The translations under genes were made by a program, and so were the position numbers. Positions 29,234 to 38,461 of a DNA stretch of 57,699 bases are shown here, one piece after another (within the stretch, counting starts at the first letter, position 1; the number at the start of each line of letters is the position of its first letter). Source of the stretch: an uncultured Pelagibacteraceae bacterium (GTDB taxonomy: Bacteria > Pseudomonadota > Alphaproteobacteria > Pelagibacterales > Pelagibacteraceae); assembly GCA_902516395.1 (NCBI GenBank), contig CABXYN010000006.1, forward strand, positions 1-57,699, written 5' to 3'. The notes beneath the pieces are model-generated. The model ran no database searches, was not told where the DNA came from, and was given only the letters and a program-made list of their open reading frames with translations.

Positions 29234-29911
29234 ATGTCTCTGTTAAAGAAAATATTTGGCACATTAACCGAAAAGCCCTGGGAAGCTAGTCAAGCAGCAA
29301 TAGATAGTACACATGCGGGAAAGACGTTTGAAATTTCAAATCAAATGTCAGCTGTAATAATAATTTTTGGAGTAAGTACAACTTTATTTAGTCTAATTTT
29401 CACTGGTTATCTTTATTCACTCCCACCAGAACAAGATACAACATTTATACTTAAGACAAATTTACTTTGGATAAATACATTAGTCTTAATACTAGTAACA
29501 ATATTTTTTAATAGAATAAGTAAAGATTTAAAAAATGAAGTTACAAATAAAATAAAAAGAAACTTAATTTTTGTTGGTGGTTTAAGTTATATATTTTTAT
29601 TTCTTCAACTAGGTTTGTGGTACCAACTTATGAAAAGTGGAAATTTTGTTTCTACTAATACTTATTTCTCATCTTATTATTTTTTTACAGCATTACACGG
29701 TATTCATCTTTTAGGAGGGCTTTATTTTTGGGGCAAGGTCAGTTCTAAAATTTTTAAATTAGATGAAAAGGATTATAACAAAGAGGAAAAAAGTATTAAT
29801 GCTCTTTCTTTGTATTGGTTCTTTTTATTTATAGTTTGGCTGGTCTTCTTTACTATAATGTTTGCTTACAATGATACTGTTATAGAGTTTTGTAAATCTT
29901 TGATTGCTTAG
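29234..29911 (+). CDS. Heme-copper oxidase subunit III-like protein (extra copy)
   Basis: 225 residues with five predicted helices. The C-terminal ALHGIHLLGGLYFWGKV and YWFFLFIVWLVFF resemble the subunit III motifs HGxHxxxG and YWHFVDxVW, but the carboxylate and His of the latter are lost. It is separate from the bona fide coxC at 32924. The neighbours are SCO1 on one side and coxB on the other. It could be a paralogous oxidase subunit or a NorE-like protein; the role is uncertain. Confidence 0.75.
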   Translation: MSLLKKIFGTLTEKPWEASQAAIDSTHAGKTFEISNQMSAVIIIFGVSTTLFSLIFTGYLYSLPPEQDTTFILKTNLLWINTLVLILVTIFFNRISKDLKNEVTNKIKRNLIFVGGLSYIFLFLQLGLWYQLMKSGNFVSTNTYFSSYYFFTALHGIHLLGGLYFWGKVSSKIFKLDEKDYNKEEKSINALSLYWFFLFIVWLVFFTIMFAYNDTVIEFCKSLIA

Positions 29912-29912
29912 G

Positions 29913-30104
29913 TTACATAAACAAAACTAGCACAGACCCAAACACTGCAATTATTATTAAAAGTATGTTGACTGATCTAAGATATCTTTTGGTTTCAGGT
30001 TTTGTCTCTCCTTTTGAAAATCTTCCTGCTCCTAAAGAGATTACAAAATAGAAGGCTAATACTAAAGCAAGAATTGTGATTAAAATACCTAATTTACCAA
30101 GCAT
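29913..30104 (-). CDS. Small twin-helix membrane protein in the oxidase locus
   Basis: 63 residues: helix (about 5-27), a short basic loop (RFSKGETKPETKRYLRS), helix (about 45-62). The layout resembles HIG1/DUF2909-type twin-membrane proteins, some of which associate with cytochrome oxidases, but the identity is not secure. It is reversed between the extra subunit III gene (1 bp away) and coxB, and diverges from coxB across a palindrome. Confidence 0.55.
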   Translation of the reverse strand: MLGKLGILITILALVLAFYFVISLGAGRFSKGETKPETKRYLRSVNILLIIIAVFGSVLVLFM

Positions 30105-30140
30105 AAAGATATTGATTATATTAGTATAATTAATATGTTT

Positions 30141-30157
30141 TATGACATTTTGTCATA
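30141..30157. promoter_or_regulatory. Palindrome in the coxB divergent promoter region
   Basis: TATGACATTTTGTCATA is a perfect inverted repeat with 7-bp arms and a 3-bp centre, in the 87-bp spacer between the small twin-helix gene and coxB. It has no T run, so an operator is more likely than a terminator. The cognate regulator is unknown. Confidence 0.45.
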
Positions 30158-30191
30158 GGTAATTACAGGATTATTCTTCTATATAAGCATT

Positions 30192-31031
30192 ATGCATGCA
30201 GGAATAATATTTTTATTAGTAATTGTCGGATCTATCTTATTTCACATTTTCACACCTTGGTACTGGACTGACATAGCATCAAATTGGGGTGGAATGGATA
30301 GCACAATTACTCTTACATTCTGGGTAGGAGGAGGCGTATTTGTAGCTGTATGTTTGTTCATGGTTTATTGTCTTTTTAGATACTCACATAAAGAGGATAG
30401 AAGAGCAGAATATAAACCTGAAGATAAAAAATTAGAAAAAATTTTAACATGGGCAACAACCCTTGGAGTGTGTGCTTTACTCGCTCCTGGCCTTATAATT
30501 TGGAATCAATATGTGAATGTGCCAAAGAATGCGCTTGAAGTGGATGTAATGGCTTGGCAGTGGGGGTGGCAATATAGACTACCCGGAGCAGATGGAAAAT
30601 TAGGCACTACACAAGTTAGGAACATTGCTGATAACAATCCTTTTGGTATTAATCCAGATGATCCTTTTGGAAAAGATGATGTGATGATTGAGAGTGATGT
30701 AATAAATTTAGAGAACAATAGACCTGTAAAAATTTTGTTAAGATCAGTCGACGTTCTTCATAATTGGTATGTACCTCAATTTAGATCAAAAATGGATGCA
30801 GTTCCCGGAACAGTTACTTTCTATTGGTTTGAACCAAATAAAGTTGGAGAATATGAGGTTTTATGTGCTGAATATTGTGGAGTTGGACATTATGCGATGA
30901 GAGGTGGTGTTGAGGTTCAGGATAAAGCTGACTATGAAGTGTGGTTAAGTGAGCAAGAAACCTTTGAGCAACTATCAGCTAGATATGAAAAATTAAACGT
31001 AGTAGATGGGAACAAATTAGCTAAAAAATAA
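30192..31031 (+). CDS. coxB: Cytochrome c oxidase subunit II (CuA subunit)
   Basis: Accepts electrons from cytochrome c. 279 residues. There are three hydrophobic segments at the N-terminal side (about 3-20, 41-62, 88-106), the aromatic patch AWQWGWQY (121-128) and a cupredoxin domain. All CuA ligands are visible: H190, C225, E227, C229, H233 and M236. The quinol oxidase type lacks these, so this is a cytochrome c oxidase. It opens the operon coxB-coxA-coxC-subunit IV-small protein-ctaB. Confidence 0.97.
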   Translation: MHAGIIFLLVIVGSILFHIFTPWYWTDIASNWGGMDSTITLTFWVGGGVFVAVCLFMVYCLFRYSHKEDRRAEYKPEDKKLEKILTWATTLGVCALLAPGLIIWNQYVNVPKNALEVDVMAWQWGWQYRLPGADGKLGTTQVRNIADNNPFGINPDDPFGKDDVMIESDVINLENNRPVKILLRSVDVLHNWYVPQFRSKMDAVPGTVTFYWFEPNKVGEYEVLCAEYCGVGHYAMRGGVEVQDKADYEVWLSEQETFEQLSARYEKLNVVDGNKLAKK

Positions 31032-31074
31032 CAATTTATTAATTTAAAAAAAAATATATATAAAGGATAAAAAT

Positions 31075-32913
31075 ATGTCAGACGAACACGATAATAATAA
31101 ATCATACCAGGCCCAATCATCAGAGGTTTTAGATGGTTCAGCTGGATCAATTAATCCCGACATGGATTATGTAAGACCAGCCGAAATACCTGAACAAGAT
31201 TTATACCATGCACATAGTTTTATTGAAAAATGGATTTTCTGTCAGGATGCAAAAGTTATTGGTGTTCAATATTTTTTAACAGCAGTATTTACTGGAATAG
31301 TAGGATTAATTTTATCATGGTTAATGAGACTTCAGCTTGGTTTTCCTGAGTTAGCAGGTTTTATGACAGCTGAACATTATTATCAATTTGTAACTATGCA
31401 TGGAATGATAATGGTAGTGTACTTTTTAACTGCTCTATTTCTCGGAGGCTTTGGAAATTATTTAATTCCACTCATGGTGGGAGCAAGAGATATGGTTTTC
31501 CCATATGTAAATATGCTTAGCTTCTGGATGTTTTTTGTGGCCGTAATGGTTCTGATGGCAAGTTTCTTTGTTCCAGGTGGACCAACAGGAGCGGGATGGA
31601 CATTATACCCTCCTCAAACAATTCTAGAGGGAACTCCAGGATCTGGTACGGGAATACTTCTAATGCTAATATCTTTATCTTTATTTGTAATTGGTTTCAC
31701 GATGGGTGGACTGAACTATATGATTACTATTCTTCAAGCTAGAACTAGAGGAATGACTTTAATGAGAATGCCATTAACAGTTTGGGGTATTTTTACAGCA
31801 ACAGTACTCGCGATGTTAGCATTTCCAGCACTACTAGTTAGTGCAATAATGATGACATTAGATAAGGTTCTACAAACAAGTTTCTTTATGCCAACAATTT
31901 TAAAAGCAGGAGAGGTTCTTGAATACGGTGGTGGAAGCCCAATTCTTTTCCAACACTTATTTTGGTTCTTCGGACACCCTGAGGTTTATATTGTTGCATT
32001 GCCTGCATTTGGAATAGTTTCTGACTTAATATCTGTTCATGCTAGAAAAAATATATTTGGCTACAGAATGATGGTTTGGGCAATAGTAGGTATTGGAGGA
32101 TTAAGTTTCTTCGTTTGGGCTCACCACATGTATGTTAGTGGAATGAACCCTTGGTTTGGATTTTTCTTTGCAACAACAACTTTAATTATTGCAGTTCCAA
32201 CCGCCATGAAAGTTTATAACTGGATACTAACTTTGTGGAGAGGAAATATTAGAATTAATACAGTTATGTTATGGTGCTTAGGATTTATAGTAACATTTGT
32301 AAATGGAGGAATTACTGGAATATTTTTAGGAAATGTTTCAGTTGATGTCCCATTATCTGATACATATTTTGTTGTAGCACACTTCCATATGGTCATGGGT
32401 ATTGCACCACTAATGGTTATTATGGGAGCAGTTTATCATTGGTTCCCATTAGTAGCTGGAAAAATGTTAAGTGAAACATTGGGTAAATGGCACTTCTGGA
32501 TCACTTTCTTAGGAGCTTACTCAATATACTTCCCGATGCATTACTTAGGTTTTATTGGAGTTCCAAGAAGATATTTTGAAATGTATGATAGTCCGTATAT
32601 GACATCTACAGTAGGAATGAATGAATTTATAAGTGTTGCAGCATTTATAGTAGGTGCAGCACAATTTATTTTAGTTTTCAATATTATTAAAACATTAAAA
32701 ACAGGAAAAAAAGCTGAACAGAACCCTTGGAAAGCTAATTCGCTTGAATGGTATACTTCTACTGTTCCACCAGAACACGGTAACTTTGGTGAAAGACTTC
32801 CAGTTGTTCACAGATGGCCTTACGATTTTAGTGTTCCAGGAGCGAAAGATGATTTTATTCCACAAACAACTGCTCCAAGTGAAGTAGCAAATACTGAAGT
32901 AGAGAAAACTTAA
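31075..32913 (+). CDS. coxA: Cytochrome c oxidase subunit I
   Basis: The catalytic heme-copper subunit. 612 residues, at least twelve helices. Heme and CuB ligands are seen at H109, H301 with the crosslink Tyr Y305 (HPEVY), H350/H351, H436 and H438. Proton-channel residues of A-family oxidases are present: N128, D139 and N146 (D channel), E303, and K379 in VPTAMK (K channel). GARD replaces the usual GAPD, as in cytochrome bo. A clear AAGGA precedes the start. Confidence 0.98.
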   Translation: MSDEHDNNKSYQAQSSEVLDGSAGSINPDMDYVRPAEIPEQDLYHAHSFIEKWIFCQDAKVIGVQYFLTAVFTGIVGLILSWLMRLQLGFPELAGFMTAEHYYQFVTMHGMIMVVYFLTALFLGGFGNYLIPLMVGARDMVFPYVNMLSFWMFFVAVMVLMASFFVPGGPTGAGWTLYPPQTILEGTPGSGTGILLMLISLSLFVIGFTMGGLNYMITILQARTRGMTLMRMPLTVWGIFTATVLAMLAFPALLVSAIMMTLDKVLQTSFFMPTILKAGEVLEYGGGSPILFQHLFWFFGHPEVYIVALPAFGIVSDLISVHARKNIFGYRMMVWAIVGIGGLSFFVWAHHMYVSGMNPWFGFFFATTTLIIAVPTAMKVYNWILTLWRGNIRINTVMLWCLGFIVTFVNGGITGIFLGNVSVDVPLSDTYFVVAHFHMVMGIAPLMVIMGAVYHWFPLVAGKMLSETLGKWHFWITFLGAYSIYFPMHYLGFIGVPRRYFEMYDSPYMTSTVGMNEFISVAAFIVGAAQFILVFNIIKTLKTGKKAEQNPWKANSLEWYTSTVPPEHGNFGERLPVVHRWPYDFSVPGAKDDFIPQTTAPSEVANTEVEKT

Positions 32914-32923
32914 GAGAAAAATA

Positions 32924-33634
32924 ATGTCTGAACAAAAAATAGACGGCTTTGAACTTAAACCAGGGTTTAAGGGCATGGCATCTGATACTGGTTCAGACCA
33001 AACGATGTTTAAAGGTGTGCATTGGGGTAAGGCCATGATGTGGATCTTTTTATTGAGTGATACTTTTGTATTCAGCTGCTTTTTAATTTCATACATGAAG
33101 GGTAGAGGATCAACTATAGTTGATTGGCCTAACACTAGTGAAGTTTTTTCTTTACATGTAGGAGGTGTACCTGTCCCACTTTTATTAATTGCGATAATGA
33201 CTTTTGTATTGATTACGAGTAGTGGAACAATGGCTTTAGCGGTTAAATATGGTTACGAAAAAAATCGTAAAATGTGTGGTTGGTTAATTCTAGCAACTGC
33301 TGTAGGTGGGCTTACTTTTGTAGGAATGCAAGTATTTGAGTGGTCTAAACTAATTCATGAAGGTGTGAGACCTTGGGGAAATCCTTTTGGAGCAGCTCAG
33401 TTTGGTTCCTTCTTTTTTATGATAACAGGTTTCCATGGTTTTCATGTCTCAATAGGTGTGATTTTCTTATTCATTTATACGTATAAAGTTTTTGCAGGCC
33501 ATTATGAGACCAAAAAAAGAGGCTGGTTTACTAAGATGAAAGGGGATTATGTTGAAATTGAAATATTAGGTCTTTATTGGCACTTCGTGGATCTAGTTTG
33601 GGTTTTTATTTTTGCATTTTTCTACTTGTGGTAA
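32924..33634 (+). CDS. coxC: Cytochrome c oxidase subunit III
   Basis: Non-catalytic core subunit that stabilises proton uptake. 236 residues with about five helices (a short form without the first two helices of the 260-residue type). TGFHGFHVSIGVIFL (about residue 168) and LYWHFVDLVWVFIF at the C-terminus are the family motifs. It lies 10 bp behind coxA. Confidence 0.95.
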   Translation: MSEQKIDGFELKPGFKGMASDTGSDQTMFKGVHWGKAMMWIFLLSDTFVFSCFLISYMKGRGSTIVDWPNTSEVFSLHVGGVPVPLLLIAIMTFVLITSSGTMALAVKYGYEKNRKMCGWLILATAVGGLTFVGMQVFEWSKLIHEGVRPWGNPFGAAQFGSFFFMITGFHGFHVSIGVIFLFIYTYKVFAGHYETKKRGWFTKMKGDYVEIEILGLYWHFVDLVWVFIFAFFYLW

Positions 33635-33642
33635 AATAATTT

Positions 33643-34002
33643 ATGGAAGAGACTAACAAAATGGAAGAACCTAATAAACAAGAGGAGCAAACAAGTACTC
33701 AAAAGATTGGTATCTATCTTTGGATTTGGGGCCTGTTATTTGTTTTAAGTTTCTTTTCATACATGGTTGACTGGTACCAATTTCAAGGAATGCTAAGATG
33801 GTCTCTAATATTATTCTTTATGTTTCTAAAAGCAGGACTTATCATGGCTTTCTTCATGCACTTGTTTTGGGAAAGATACGCTTTAGTTAATGTATTGTTA
33901 TGGCCAATGACGGCTATTGCCTGCTTTATATTTTTAATGAATGCAGAATTTCAATACACACTCTTTTCAAGATTCTTTTATTTTGTAGTAGGAGGAGCTT
34001 AA
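33643..34002 (+). CDS. Prokaryotic cytochrome c oxidase subunit IV-like protein
   Basis: 119 residues. A charged Glu-rich N-terminus of about 25 residues is followed by three helices (YLWIWGLLFVLSFF, SLILFFMFLKAGLIMAFFMHL, WPMTAIACFIFLM). LKAGLIMAFFMHL is typical of COX4_pro/CyoD-type small subunits. It lies 8 bp behind coxC and 1 bp ahead of the next small gene. Confidence 0.85.
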   Translation: MEETNKMEEPNKQEEQTSTQKIGIYLWIWGLLFVLSFFSYMVDWYQFQGMLRWSLILFFMFLKAGLIMAFFMHLFWERYALVNVLLWPMTAIACFIFLMNAEFQYTLFSRFFYFVVGGA

Positions 34003-34003
34003 T

Positions 34004-34267
34004 ATGGACGCTTATGGATATTTAGCTTTTTTCTTAATCTTATTTGTATTTTTTATCTATATCGTCTGGTTTGGTTATTCAGTAAAAGTTGAAAACCAAA
34101 AAGAACAAGGTGATAAAGTCACAATAAATCCTTATGATCAAATACCTTTGCGAAGAAGATTAATTGATAAGAAAAACAGCAAGGTAGGTATATTTGATCT
34201 TGGAAATCATATTTTAATAGCAGGCGTTATATTACTTGTAATATTTGTTTCACTGAATGTTGAGTAA
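34004..34267 (+). CDS. Small membrane protein of the cox operon, unknown
   Basis: 87 residues with a helix at about 4-26, a polar stretch (KVENQKEQGDKVTINPYDQIP) and a second helix at about 65-84. It lies inside the cox operon, 1 bp after the subunit IV gene and 2 bp before ctaB, so a role in oxidase structure or assembly is likely by position only. I do not recognise a family. Confidence 0.7.
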   Translation: MDAYGYLAFFLILFVFFIYIVWFGYSVKVENQKEQGDKVTINPYDQIPLRRRLIDKKNSKVGIFDLGNHILIAGVILLVIFVSLNVE

Positions 34268-34269
34268 TA

Positions 34270-35184
34270 GTGACTACAAATACAATTAAAAAAAAATCAG
34301 TTTATATTAGCCCTATTTCTTATTCAAAATATTTATTATTATTGATGAAACCAAGAGTAATGTCTTTGGTCATCTTTACTTGTGCAGTTGGATTACTTAC
34401 AGCTCCAGCATCGGTTTCTTTTCTAAATTCAATAATTGCAATCTTCTTTGTAACTATGGGTGCAGGTGCTGCAGGTGCATTAAATATGTGGTACGAGGCT
34501 GATCTTGATAAATTAATGACAAGAACCTGTCTTAGACCTATCCCTACTGGAAAGGTTAACAGGGAGCATGCTTTATTATTTGGAACAGTATTATCGATAG
34601 TATCTGTAGTTGGTCTTTATTATTTCTCAAATTTAATATCAGCAATATTATTATCTATAACGATCGCGTTTTATGTTTTTGTTTATACGATATGGTTAAA
34701 GAGAAAGACTCCTCAAAATATTGTTATAGGAGGCGCATCAGGCGCACTACCTCCAGTTATAGGTTGGACTATTGCGACTAACTCATTGACATTAGAGCCA
34801 ATAACATTTTTCTTAATTATTTTTTTTTGGACTCCATCTCATTTTTGGGCACTTAGCCTTTATAAAGCAGATGATTACCAGAAAGCTAAAATTCCAATGT
34901 TACCTATTACAAATGGTATTGAGGAAACGAAGAAAAATATATTTGTTTATTCTTTAATAATGTTACCAGTAGTTATTTTGCCTTATTATATTGGTTTTGC
35001 AGGCGAAACATTTTTAATAGTTTCATTATTACTTACCTTTTATTACAACTATGTTTGTTATGATCTTCTTAAGTTCAAAAAAAACAAATTTGAAATAAAG
35101 AAGGCTAAAAAGGTATTTTCTTACTCAATTTTTTACTTATTTTTGCTTTTTGTCTTATTTTTGGTAGACCAGATCATAAAATAA
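34270..35184 (+). CDS. ctaB: Protoheme IX farnesyltransferase (heme O synthase)
   Basis: Converts heme B to heme O for the oxidase. 304 residues, a UbiA-type membrane prenyltransferase with about nine helices. NMWYEADLDKLMTRTCLRPIP is the Asp-rich active-site motif, and WTPSHFWALSLYKADDYQKAKIPMLP the second one. The start is GTG 34270. No ctaA (heme A synthase) is in the window, so heme A versus heme O use by this oxidase is not settled here. Confidence 0.96.
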   Translation: MTTNTIKKKSVYISPISYSKYLLLLMKPRVMSLVIFTCAVGLLTAPASVSFLNSIIAIFFVTMGAGAAGALNMWYEADLDKLMTRTCLRPIPTGKVNREHALLFGTVLSIVSVVGLYYFSNLISAILLSITIAFYVFVYTIWLKRKTPQNIVIGGASGALPPVIGWTIATNSLTLEPITFFLIIFFWTPSHFWALSLYKADDYQKAKIPMLPITNGIEETKKNIFVYSLIMLPVVILPYYIGFAGETFLIVSLLLTFYYNYVCYDLLKFKKNKFEIKKAKKVFSYSIFYLFLLFVLFLVDQIIK

Positions 35185-35225
35185 ATAATCCTACTTATTT
35201 TACAGGAAAATGGTAAAAAAAATTC

Positions 35226-36596
35226 ATGAGATACGTAAGCACAAGAGATAACTCAAAAGAATACAGTTTTGAAGATGTTTTCATCAAAGGTTTAGCTGAT
35301 GATGGTGGACTTTATGTACCTAAATCTTTAAAAAAATTCAGCTCAGATGAATTATCAGAGCTTAAAAATCTTAATTATAATGATTTATCTGCTGAAATAA
35401 TAAATCAATTTTCATCAGACTTTATTTCAAAAGATGATCTTTCATCATTAATTAAAAAATCTTATTCAACTTTTAGAGAAAAAGAAGTTGTTAAAATATC
35501 AAACATTGGAGATCTCAAATTATTAGAGTTATTTCATGGTCCTACATTGGCTTTTAAAGATGTGGCAATGCAGTTTATTGGTAACTTGTATGAATATTAT
35601 CTAGGTAAAAATGATAAAAAAATTAATATTGTTGTGGCTACATCAGGTGATACAGGTGCTGCCGCTATCGATGCAATTAAAGGCAAATCAAACTTAAATA
35701 TTTTTGTCTTACATCCTAATAATAGAATTTCACCAGTACAAAGAAAGTTAATGACAACAGTTGAGGATGAAAATGTTTTCAATATTGCAATTGACGGAAA
35801 TTTTGATGATTGTCAAAATATTGTTAAGCAAATGTTTTCGGATTTAGATTTTTCTAAATCAATAAATATGTCAGGGGTTAATTCTATTAATTGGGCGAGA
35901 ATAATTGCCCAAGCTGTTTATTATTTTTATACATATTTCAAACTTGATAGTGATAAACCTATATCTTATTCAGTACCCACAGGAAACTTTGGAGATGTAT
36001 TTGCAGGATATCTTGCAAAACAAATGGGATTACCAATAGATAAACTTATTGTTGCGACTAATGAAAATGATATTTTGCATAGAGCAATCTCAAATGGTGA
36101 TTATGTTTCAAAAAAAGTAAAAGAAACACTTTCTCCAAGTATGGATATCCAATTGGCAAGTAACTTTGAAAGACTAATTTATTACGTAAATAACTCTAAT
36201 TCTGAAATTACATCAGATATTATGAAAAAAATTAAACAAAATGAATACAAAATTGATAAATCAAACTTAGGTATTATACAAAAAGATTTTGTTTCAGAAA
36301 GTTGTAATGAAAATGAAACTTTAGAAATTATAAAGAAAAATTTTGAGAAAAATAATGTCATATTAGATCCCCACACTGCAGTTGGAGTAGGTGCTGCAAA
36401 TAAACTTAATTTAAATGATTGTGTAGTTTTGTCTACTGCTCATCCTTGTAAATTTCCAGCTGCAACAGATAATGCTATAAATAAACATGAAGAACTACCT
36501 AAAGAGCTTCAATATGTTCATGGTAAAGAGGAAAATTTTCAACTATTAAAAAATGATAAGGAAGCAGTAAAAAATTTCGTTAAAAGTAAATTATGA
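35226..36596 (+). CDS. thrC: Threonine synthase
   Basis: A PLP enzyme converting O-phosphohomoserine to threonine. 456 residues. The N-terminus MRYVSTRD and GLADDGGLYVP fit the longer ThrC type. The PLP lysine is in HGPTLAFKDVA (about residue 108), SGDTGAAA is the phosphate loop (about 141), and PTGNFGD follows. It overlaps the peroxiredoxin start by 4 nt. Homoserine kinase (thrB) is encoded nearby on the opposite strand. Confidence 0.97.
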   Translation: MRYVSTRDNSKEYSFEDVFIKGLADDGGLYVPKSLKKFSSDELSELKNLNYNDLSAEIINQFSSDFISKDDLSSLIKKSYSTFREKEVVKISNIGDLKLLELFHGPTLAFKDVAMQFIGNLYEYYLGKNDKKINIVVATSGDTGAAAIDAIKGKSNLNIFVLHPNNRISPVQRKLMTTVEDENVFNIAIDGNFDDCQNIVKQMFSDLDFSKSINMSGVNSINWARIIAQAVYYFYTYFKLDSDKPISYSVPTGNFGDVFAGYLAKQMGLPIDKLIVATNENDILHRAISNGDYVSKKVKETLSPSMDIQLASNFERLIYYVNNSNSEITSDIMKKIKQNEYKIDKSNLGIIQKDFVSESCNENETLEIIKKNFEKNNVILDPHTAVGVGAANKLNLNDCVVLSTAHPCKFPAATDNAINKHEELPKELQYVHGKEENFQLLKNDKEAVKNFVKSKL

Positions 36597-37078
36597 AGCT
36601 AAAAGTTAATGATCAAATCCCAGATACAAAAATCTTTCATTTAGTTGATGGTGAACCCAAGGAACAAAATATTTCTGAGGTATTTGGATCAAAAAAAATA
36701 ATATTATTCGGATTGCCTGGCGCATTCACAGCTACATGCTCTAAGTTTCACTTACCGGGTTATGTTAAAAATGCTCAACAAATCTTAGATAAAGGTATTG
36801 ATAAAATATTTTGCTTAGCTGTAAATGATCCATATGTGATGAATGCTTGGGGAGAAGCGAACAAAATTGCAGAAAATATAACTATGTTAGCTGATCCTTA
36901 TTTATCATTTACAAAGCTAATTGGTGCTGAAGTTGACAGAAACTCAAAAGGAATGGGTATAAGATCTAGTCGTTATGCGATGATTATTAACAACTTGGAA
37001 GTGCAAAATATTCAAGAAGAAGAAGAAACTAAAAATTGTGGAATATCCTCTGCAGAAGGAATTTTAGATATTATTTAG
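36593..37078 (+). CDS. Peroxiredoxin, Prx5-type
   Basis: A thiol peroxidase for hydrogen and organic peroxides. 161 residues. The peroxidatic Cys lies in LPGAFTATCSKFHLPGY (about residue 49), the hallmark of the Prx5 group, with DPYVMNAWG further on. A second Cys is near the C-terminus (KNCGISSA), as in this family. It is coupled to thrC and overlaps the convergent rnhA by 8 nt. Confidence 0.93.
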   Translation: MKLKVNDQIPDTKIFHLVDGEPKEQNISEVFGSKKIILFGLPGAFTATCSKFHLPGYVKNAQQILDKGIDKIFCLAVNDPYVMNAWGEANKIAENITMLADPYLSFTKLIGAEVDRNSKGMGIRSSRYAMIINNLEVQNIQEEEETKNCGISSAEGILDII

Positions 37079-37496
37079 AATTTGCAGCTTCTCTTGCGAT
37101 TAAATCAACTTCGTTATTTAATTTATCTGTAGAATGACCTTTTACCCAACTCCATTTTATTTCAAATTCCCTAGTCATAAGATCTAATTCAGTCCAGAGG
37201 TCTTTATTTTTTACAGGTTGCTTATTTGCAGTTTGCCATCCATTTTTCTTCCAATTATGTATCCACTCTGTAATCCCAGACTTTACATACTTAGAGTCTG
37301 TAAAAATTTGAACATTGCTACCTTTGGGAATTTTTTTAAGGGCTTTTATTGGAGCAAGTAATTCCATTTGATTATTAGTAGTATCTTTTTTGCTACCTTT
37401 TATATGAGTTTTTTTTTCATCTTCTATAATGATTGCAGCCCACCCGCCATTTCCTGGATTTCCCAAACATGACCCATCAGTATAAATCTTTATCAT
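37071..37496 (-). CDS. rnhA: Ribonuclease HI
   Basis: Degrades the RNA strand of RNA-DNA hybrids. 141 residues. The catalytic Asp lies in IYTDGSCLGNPG (about residue 6), the Glu in NQMELLAPI, the second Asp in IFTDSKYVK, and the final Asp in LNNEVDLIAREAA. It is last in a long minus-strand run; its start shares one base with the thrB stop (TAATG). Confidence 0.96.
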   Translation of the reverse strand: MIKIYTDGSCLGNPGNGGWAAIIIEDEKKTHIKGSKKDTTNNQMELLAPIKALKKIPKGSNVQIFTDSKYVKSGITEWIHNWKKNGWQTANKQPVKNKDLWTELDLMTREFEIKWSWVKGHSTDKLNNEVDLIAREAANSK

Positions 37497-38461
37497 TAGT
37501 TGTAGTCTCTAAAAAAATTCAGTTTTCTATGAAAATTTAGTTTATCTAAATATTCTTTAGGATCTTTAATTTTAATTAATGCTTTTTTTGGAGTATTTAA
37601 ATAATCATATGATCTTGTCAGAAGATATCTTAAAGCTGAACCACGACATAAAGTATTAAAATTACTCTTTTCTTTGGAATTAAATTTACGAATTGATTGA
37701 TAGCCTCTTAATAATTGAGCTGATTTGTTTTTGTCTAAAACAAACACTTTATTTCTTTTTTTAAAACATAAAGCATTCACACACGTCGCTAATTCATATG
37801 CCAAGAAATCATTTGCGGAAAAATAAAAATCAATAAAACCATAATATTTTTTTTTATAGAAGAAAATATTATCTATAAAAAGGTCACTATGAATTATTCC
37901 ATTGGGCATACTCTTTGGCCATTTTTTTTTGATATCAGATAAATCATTCTTCATAATATTTATTAAATTATCTGAAAGTTTATTAATTCTTTTGTCTATT
38001 CTATTAAGCAACGGCCCCCAAGAATTAACCGACAAAGAATTTTTTCTGTATATCCTTAATTTTTTAGCTGCCATATGTAATAAAGCTGCATTTTTTCCCA
38101 CAACGTAGCAATCTTTACTTGTTAAATTGATTTTATCCTTTCCTTCAAGAAAGCTGACCAAACATGCAGTTTTATTTTTAATTTTAAATAAATATTTACC
38201 TTTTTTATTTTTAATAGGTTCTGGACATTTAATTTTTTGTCTTGATAAGCCAAACATAAGATCCATAAAAAAAGGTAAATCTTTTTTTTGAACTCTTTTT
38301 TCAAAAATAGTCAGTATTATTTTTTTATTCTTTGTTCTTATTAAGTAATTAGTGTTTTCAATACCTTTTTTTATCCCTGAAAATGATAATATTTTTCCTA
38401 TTTTAAAGGTTTTCTCTATTAAGCTTAAATCACCATCATTAATTCTAGTATATACAGCCAT
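37496..38461 (-). CDS. thrB: Homoserine kinase, type II (aminoglycoside phosphotransferase fold)
   Basis: Phosphorylates homoserine ahead of threonine synthase. 321 residues. The kinase catalytic loop NGIIHSDLFIDNIFF (about residue 188) and the DFG-like GFIDFYFS are visible. MAVYTRINDGDL is the family N-terminus. The genome also encodes thrC about 0.9 kb away on the plus strand. The start shares a base with the ispH stop. Confidence 0.93.
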   Translation of the reverse strand: MAVYTRINDGDLSLIEKTFKIGKILSFSGIKKGIENTNYLIRTKNKKIILTIFEKRVQKKDLPFFMDLMFGLSRQKIKCPEPIKNKKGKYLFKIKNKTACLVSFLEGKDKINLTSKDCYVVGKNAALLHMAAKKLRIYRKNSLSVNSWGPLLNRIDKRINKLSDNLINIMKNDLSDIKKKWPKSMPNGIIHSDLFIDNIFFYKKKYYGFIDFYFSANDFLAYELATCVNALCFKKRNKVFVLDKNKSAQLLRGYQSIRKFNSKEKSNFNTLCRGSALRYLLTRSYDYLNTPKKALIKIKDPKEYLDKLNFHRKLNFFRDYN

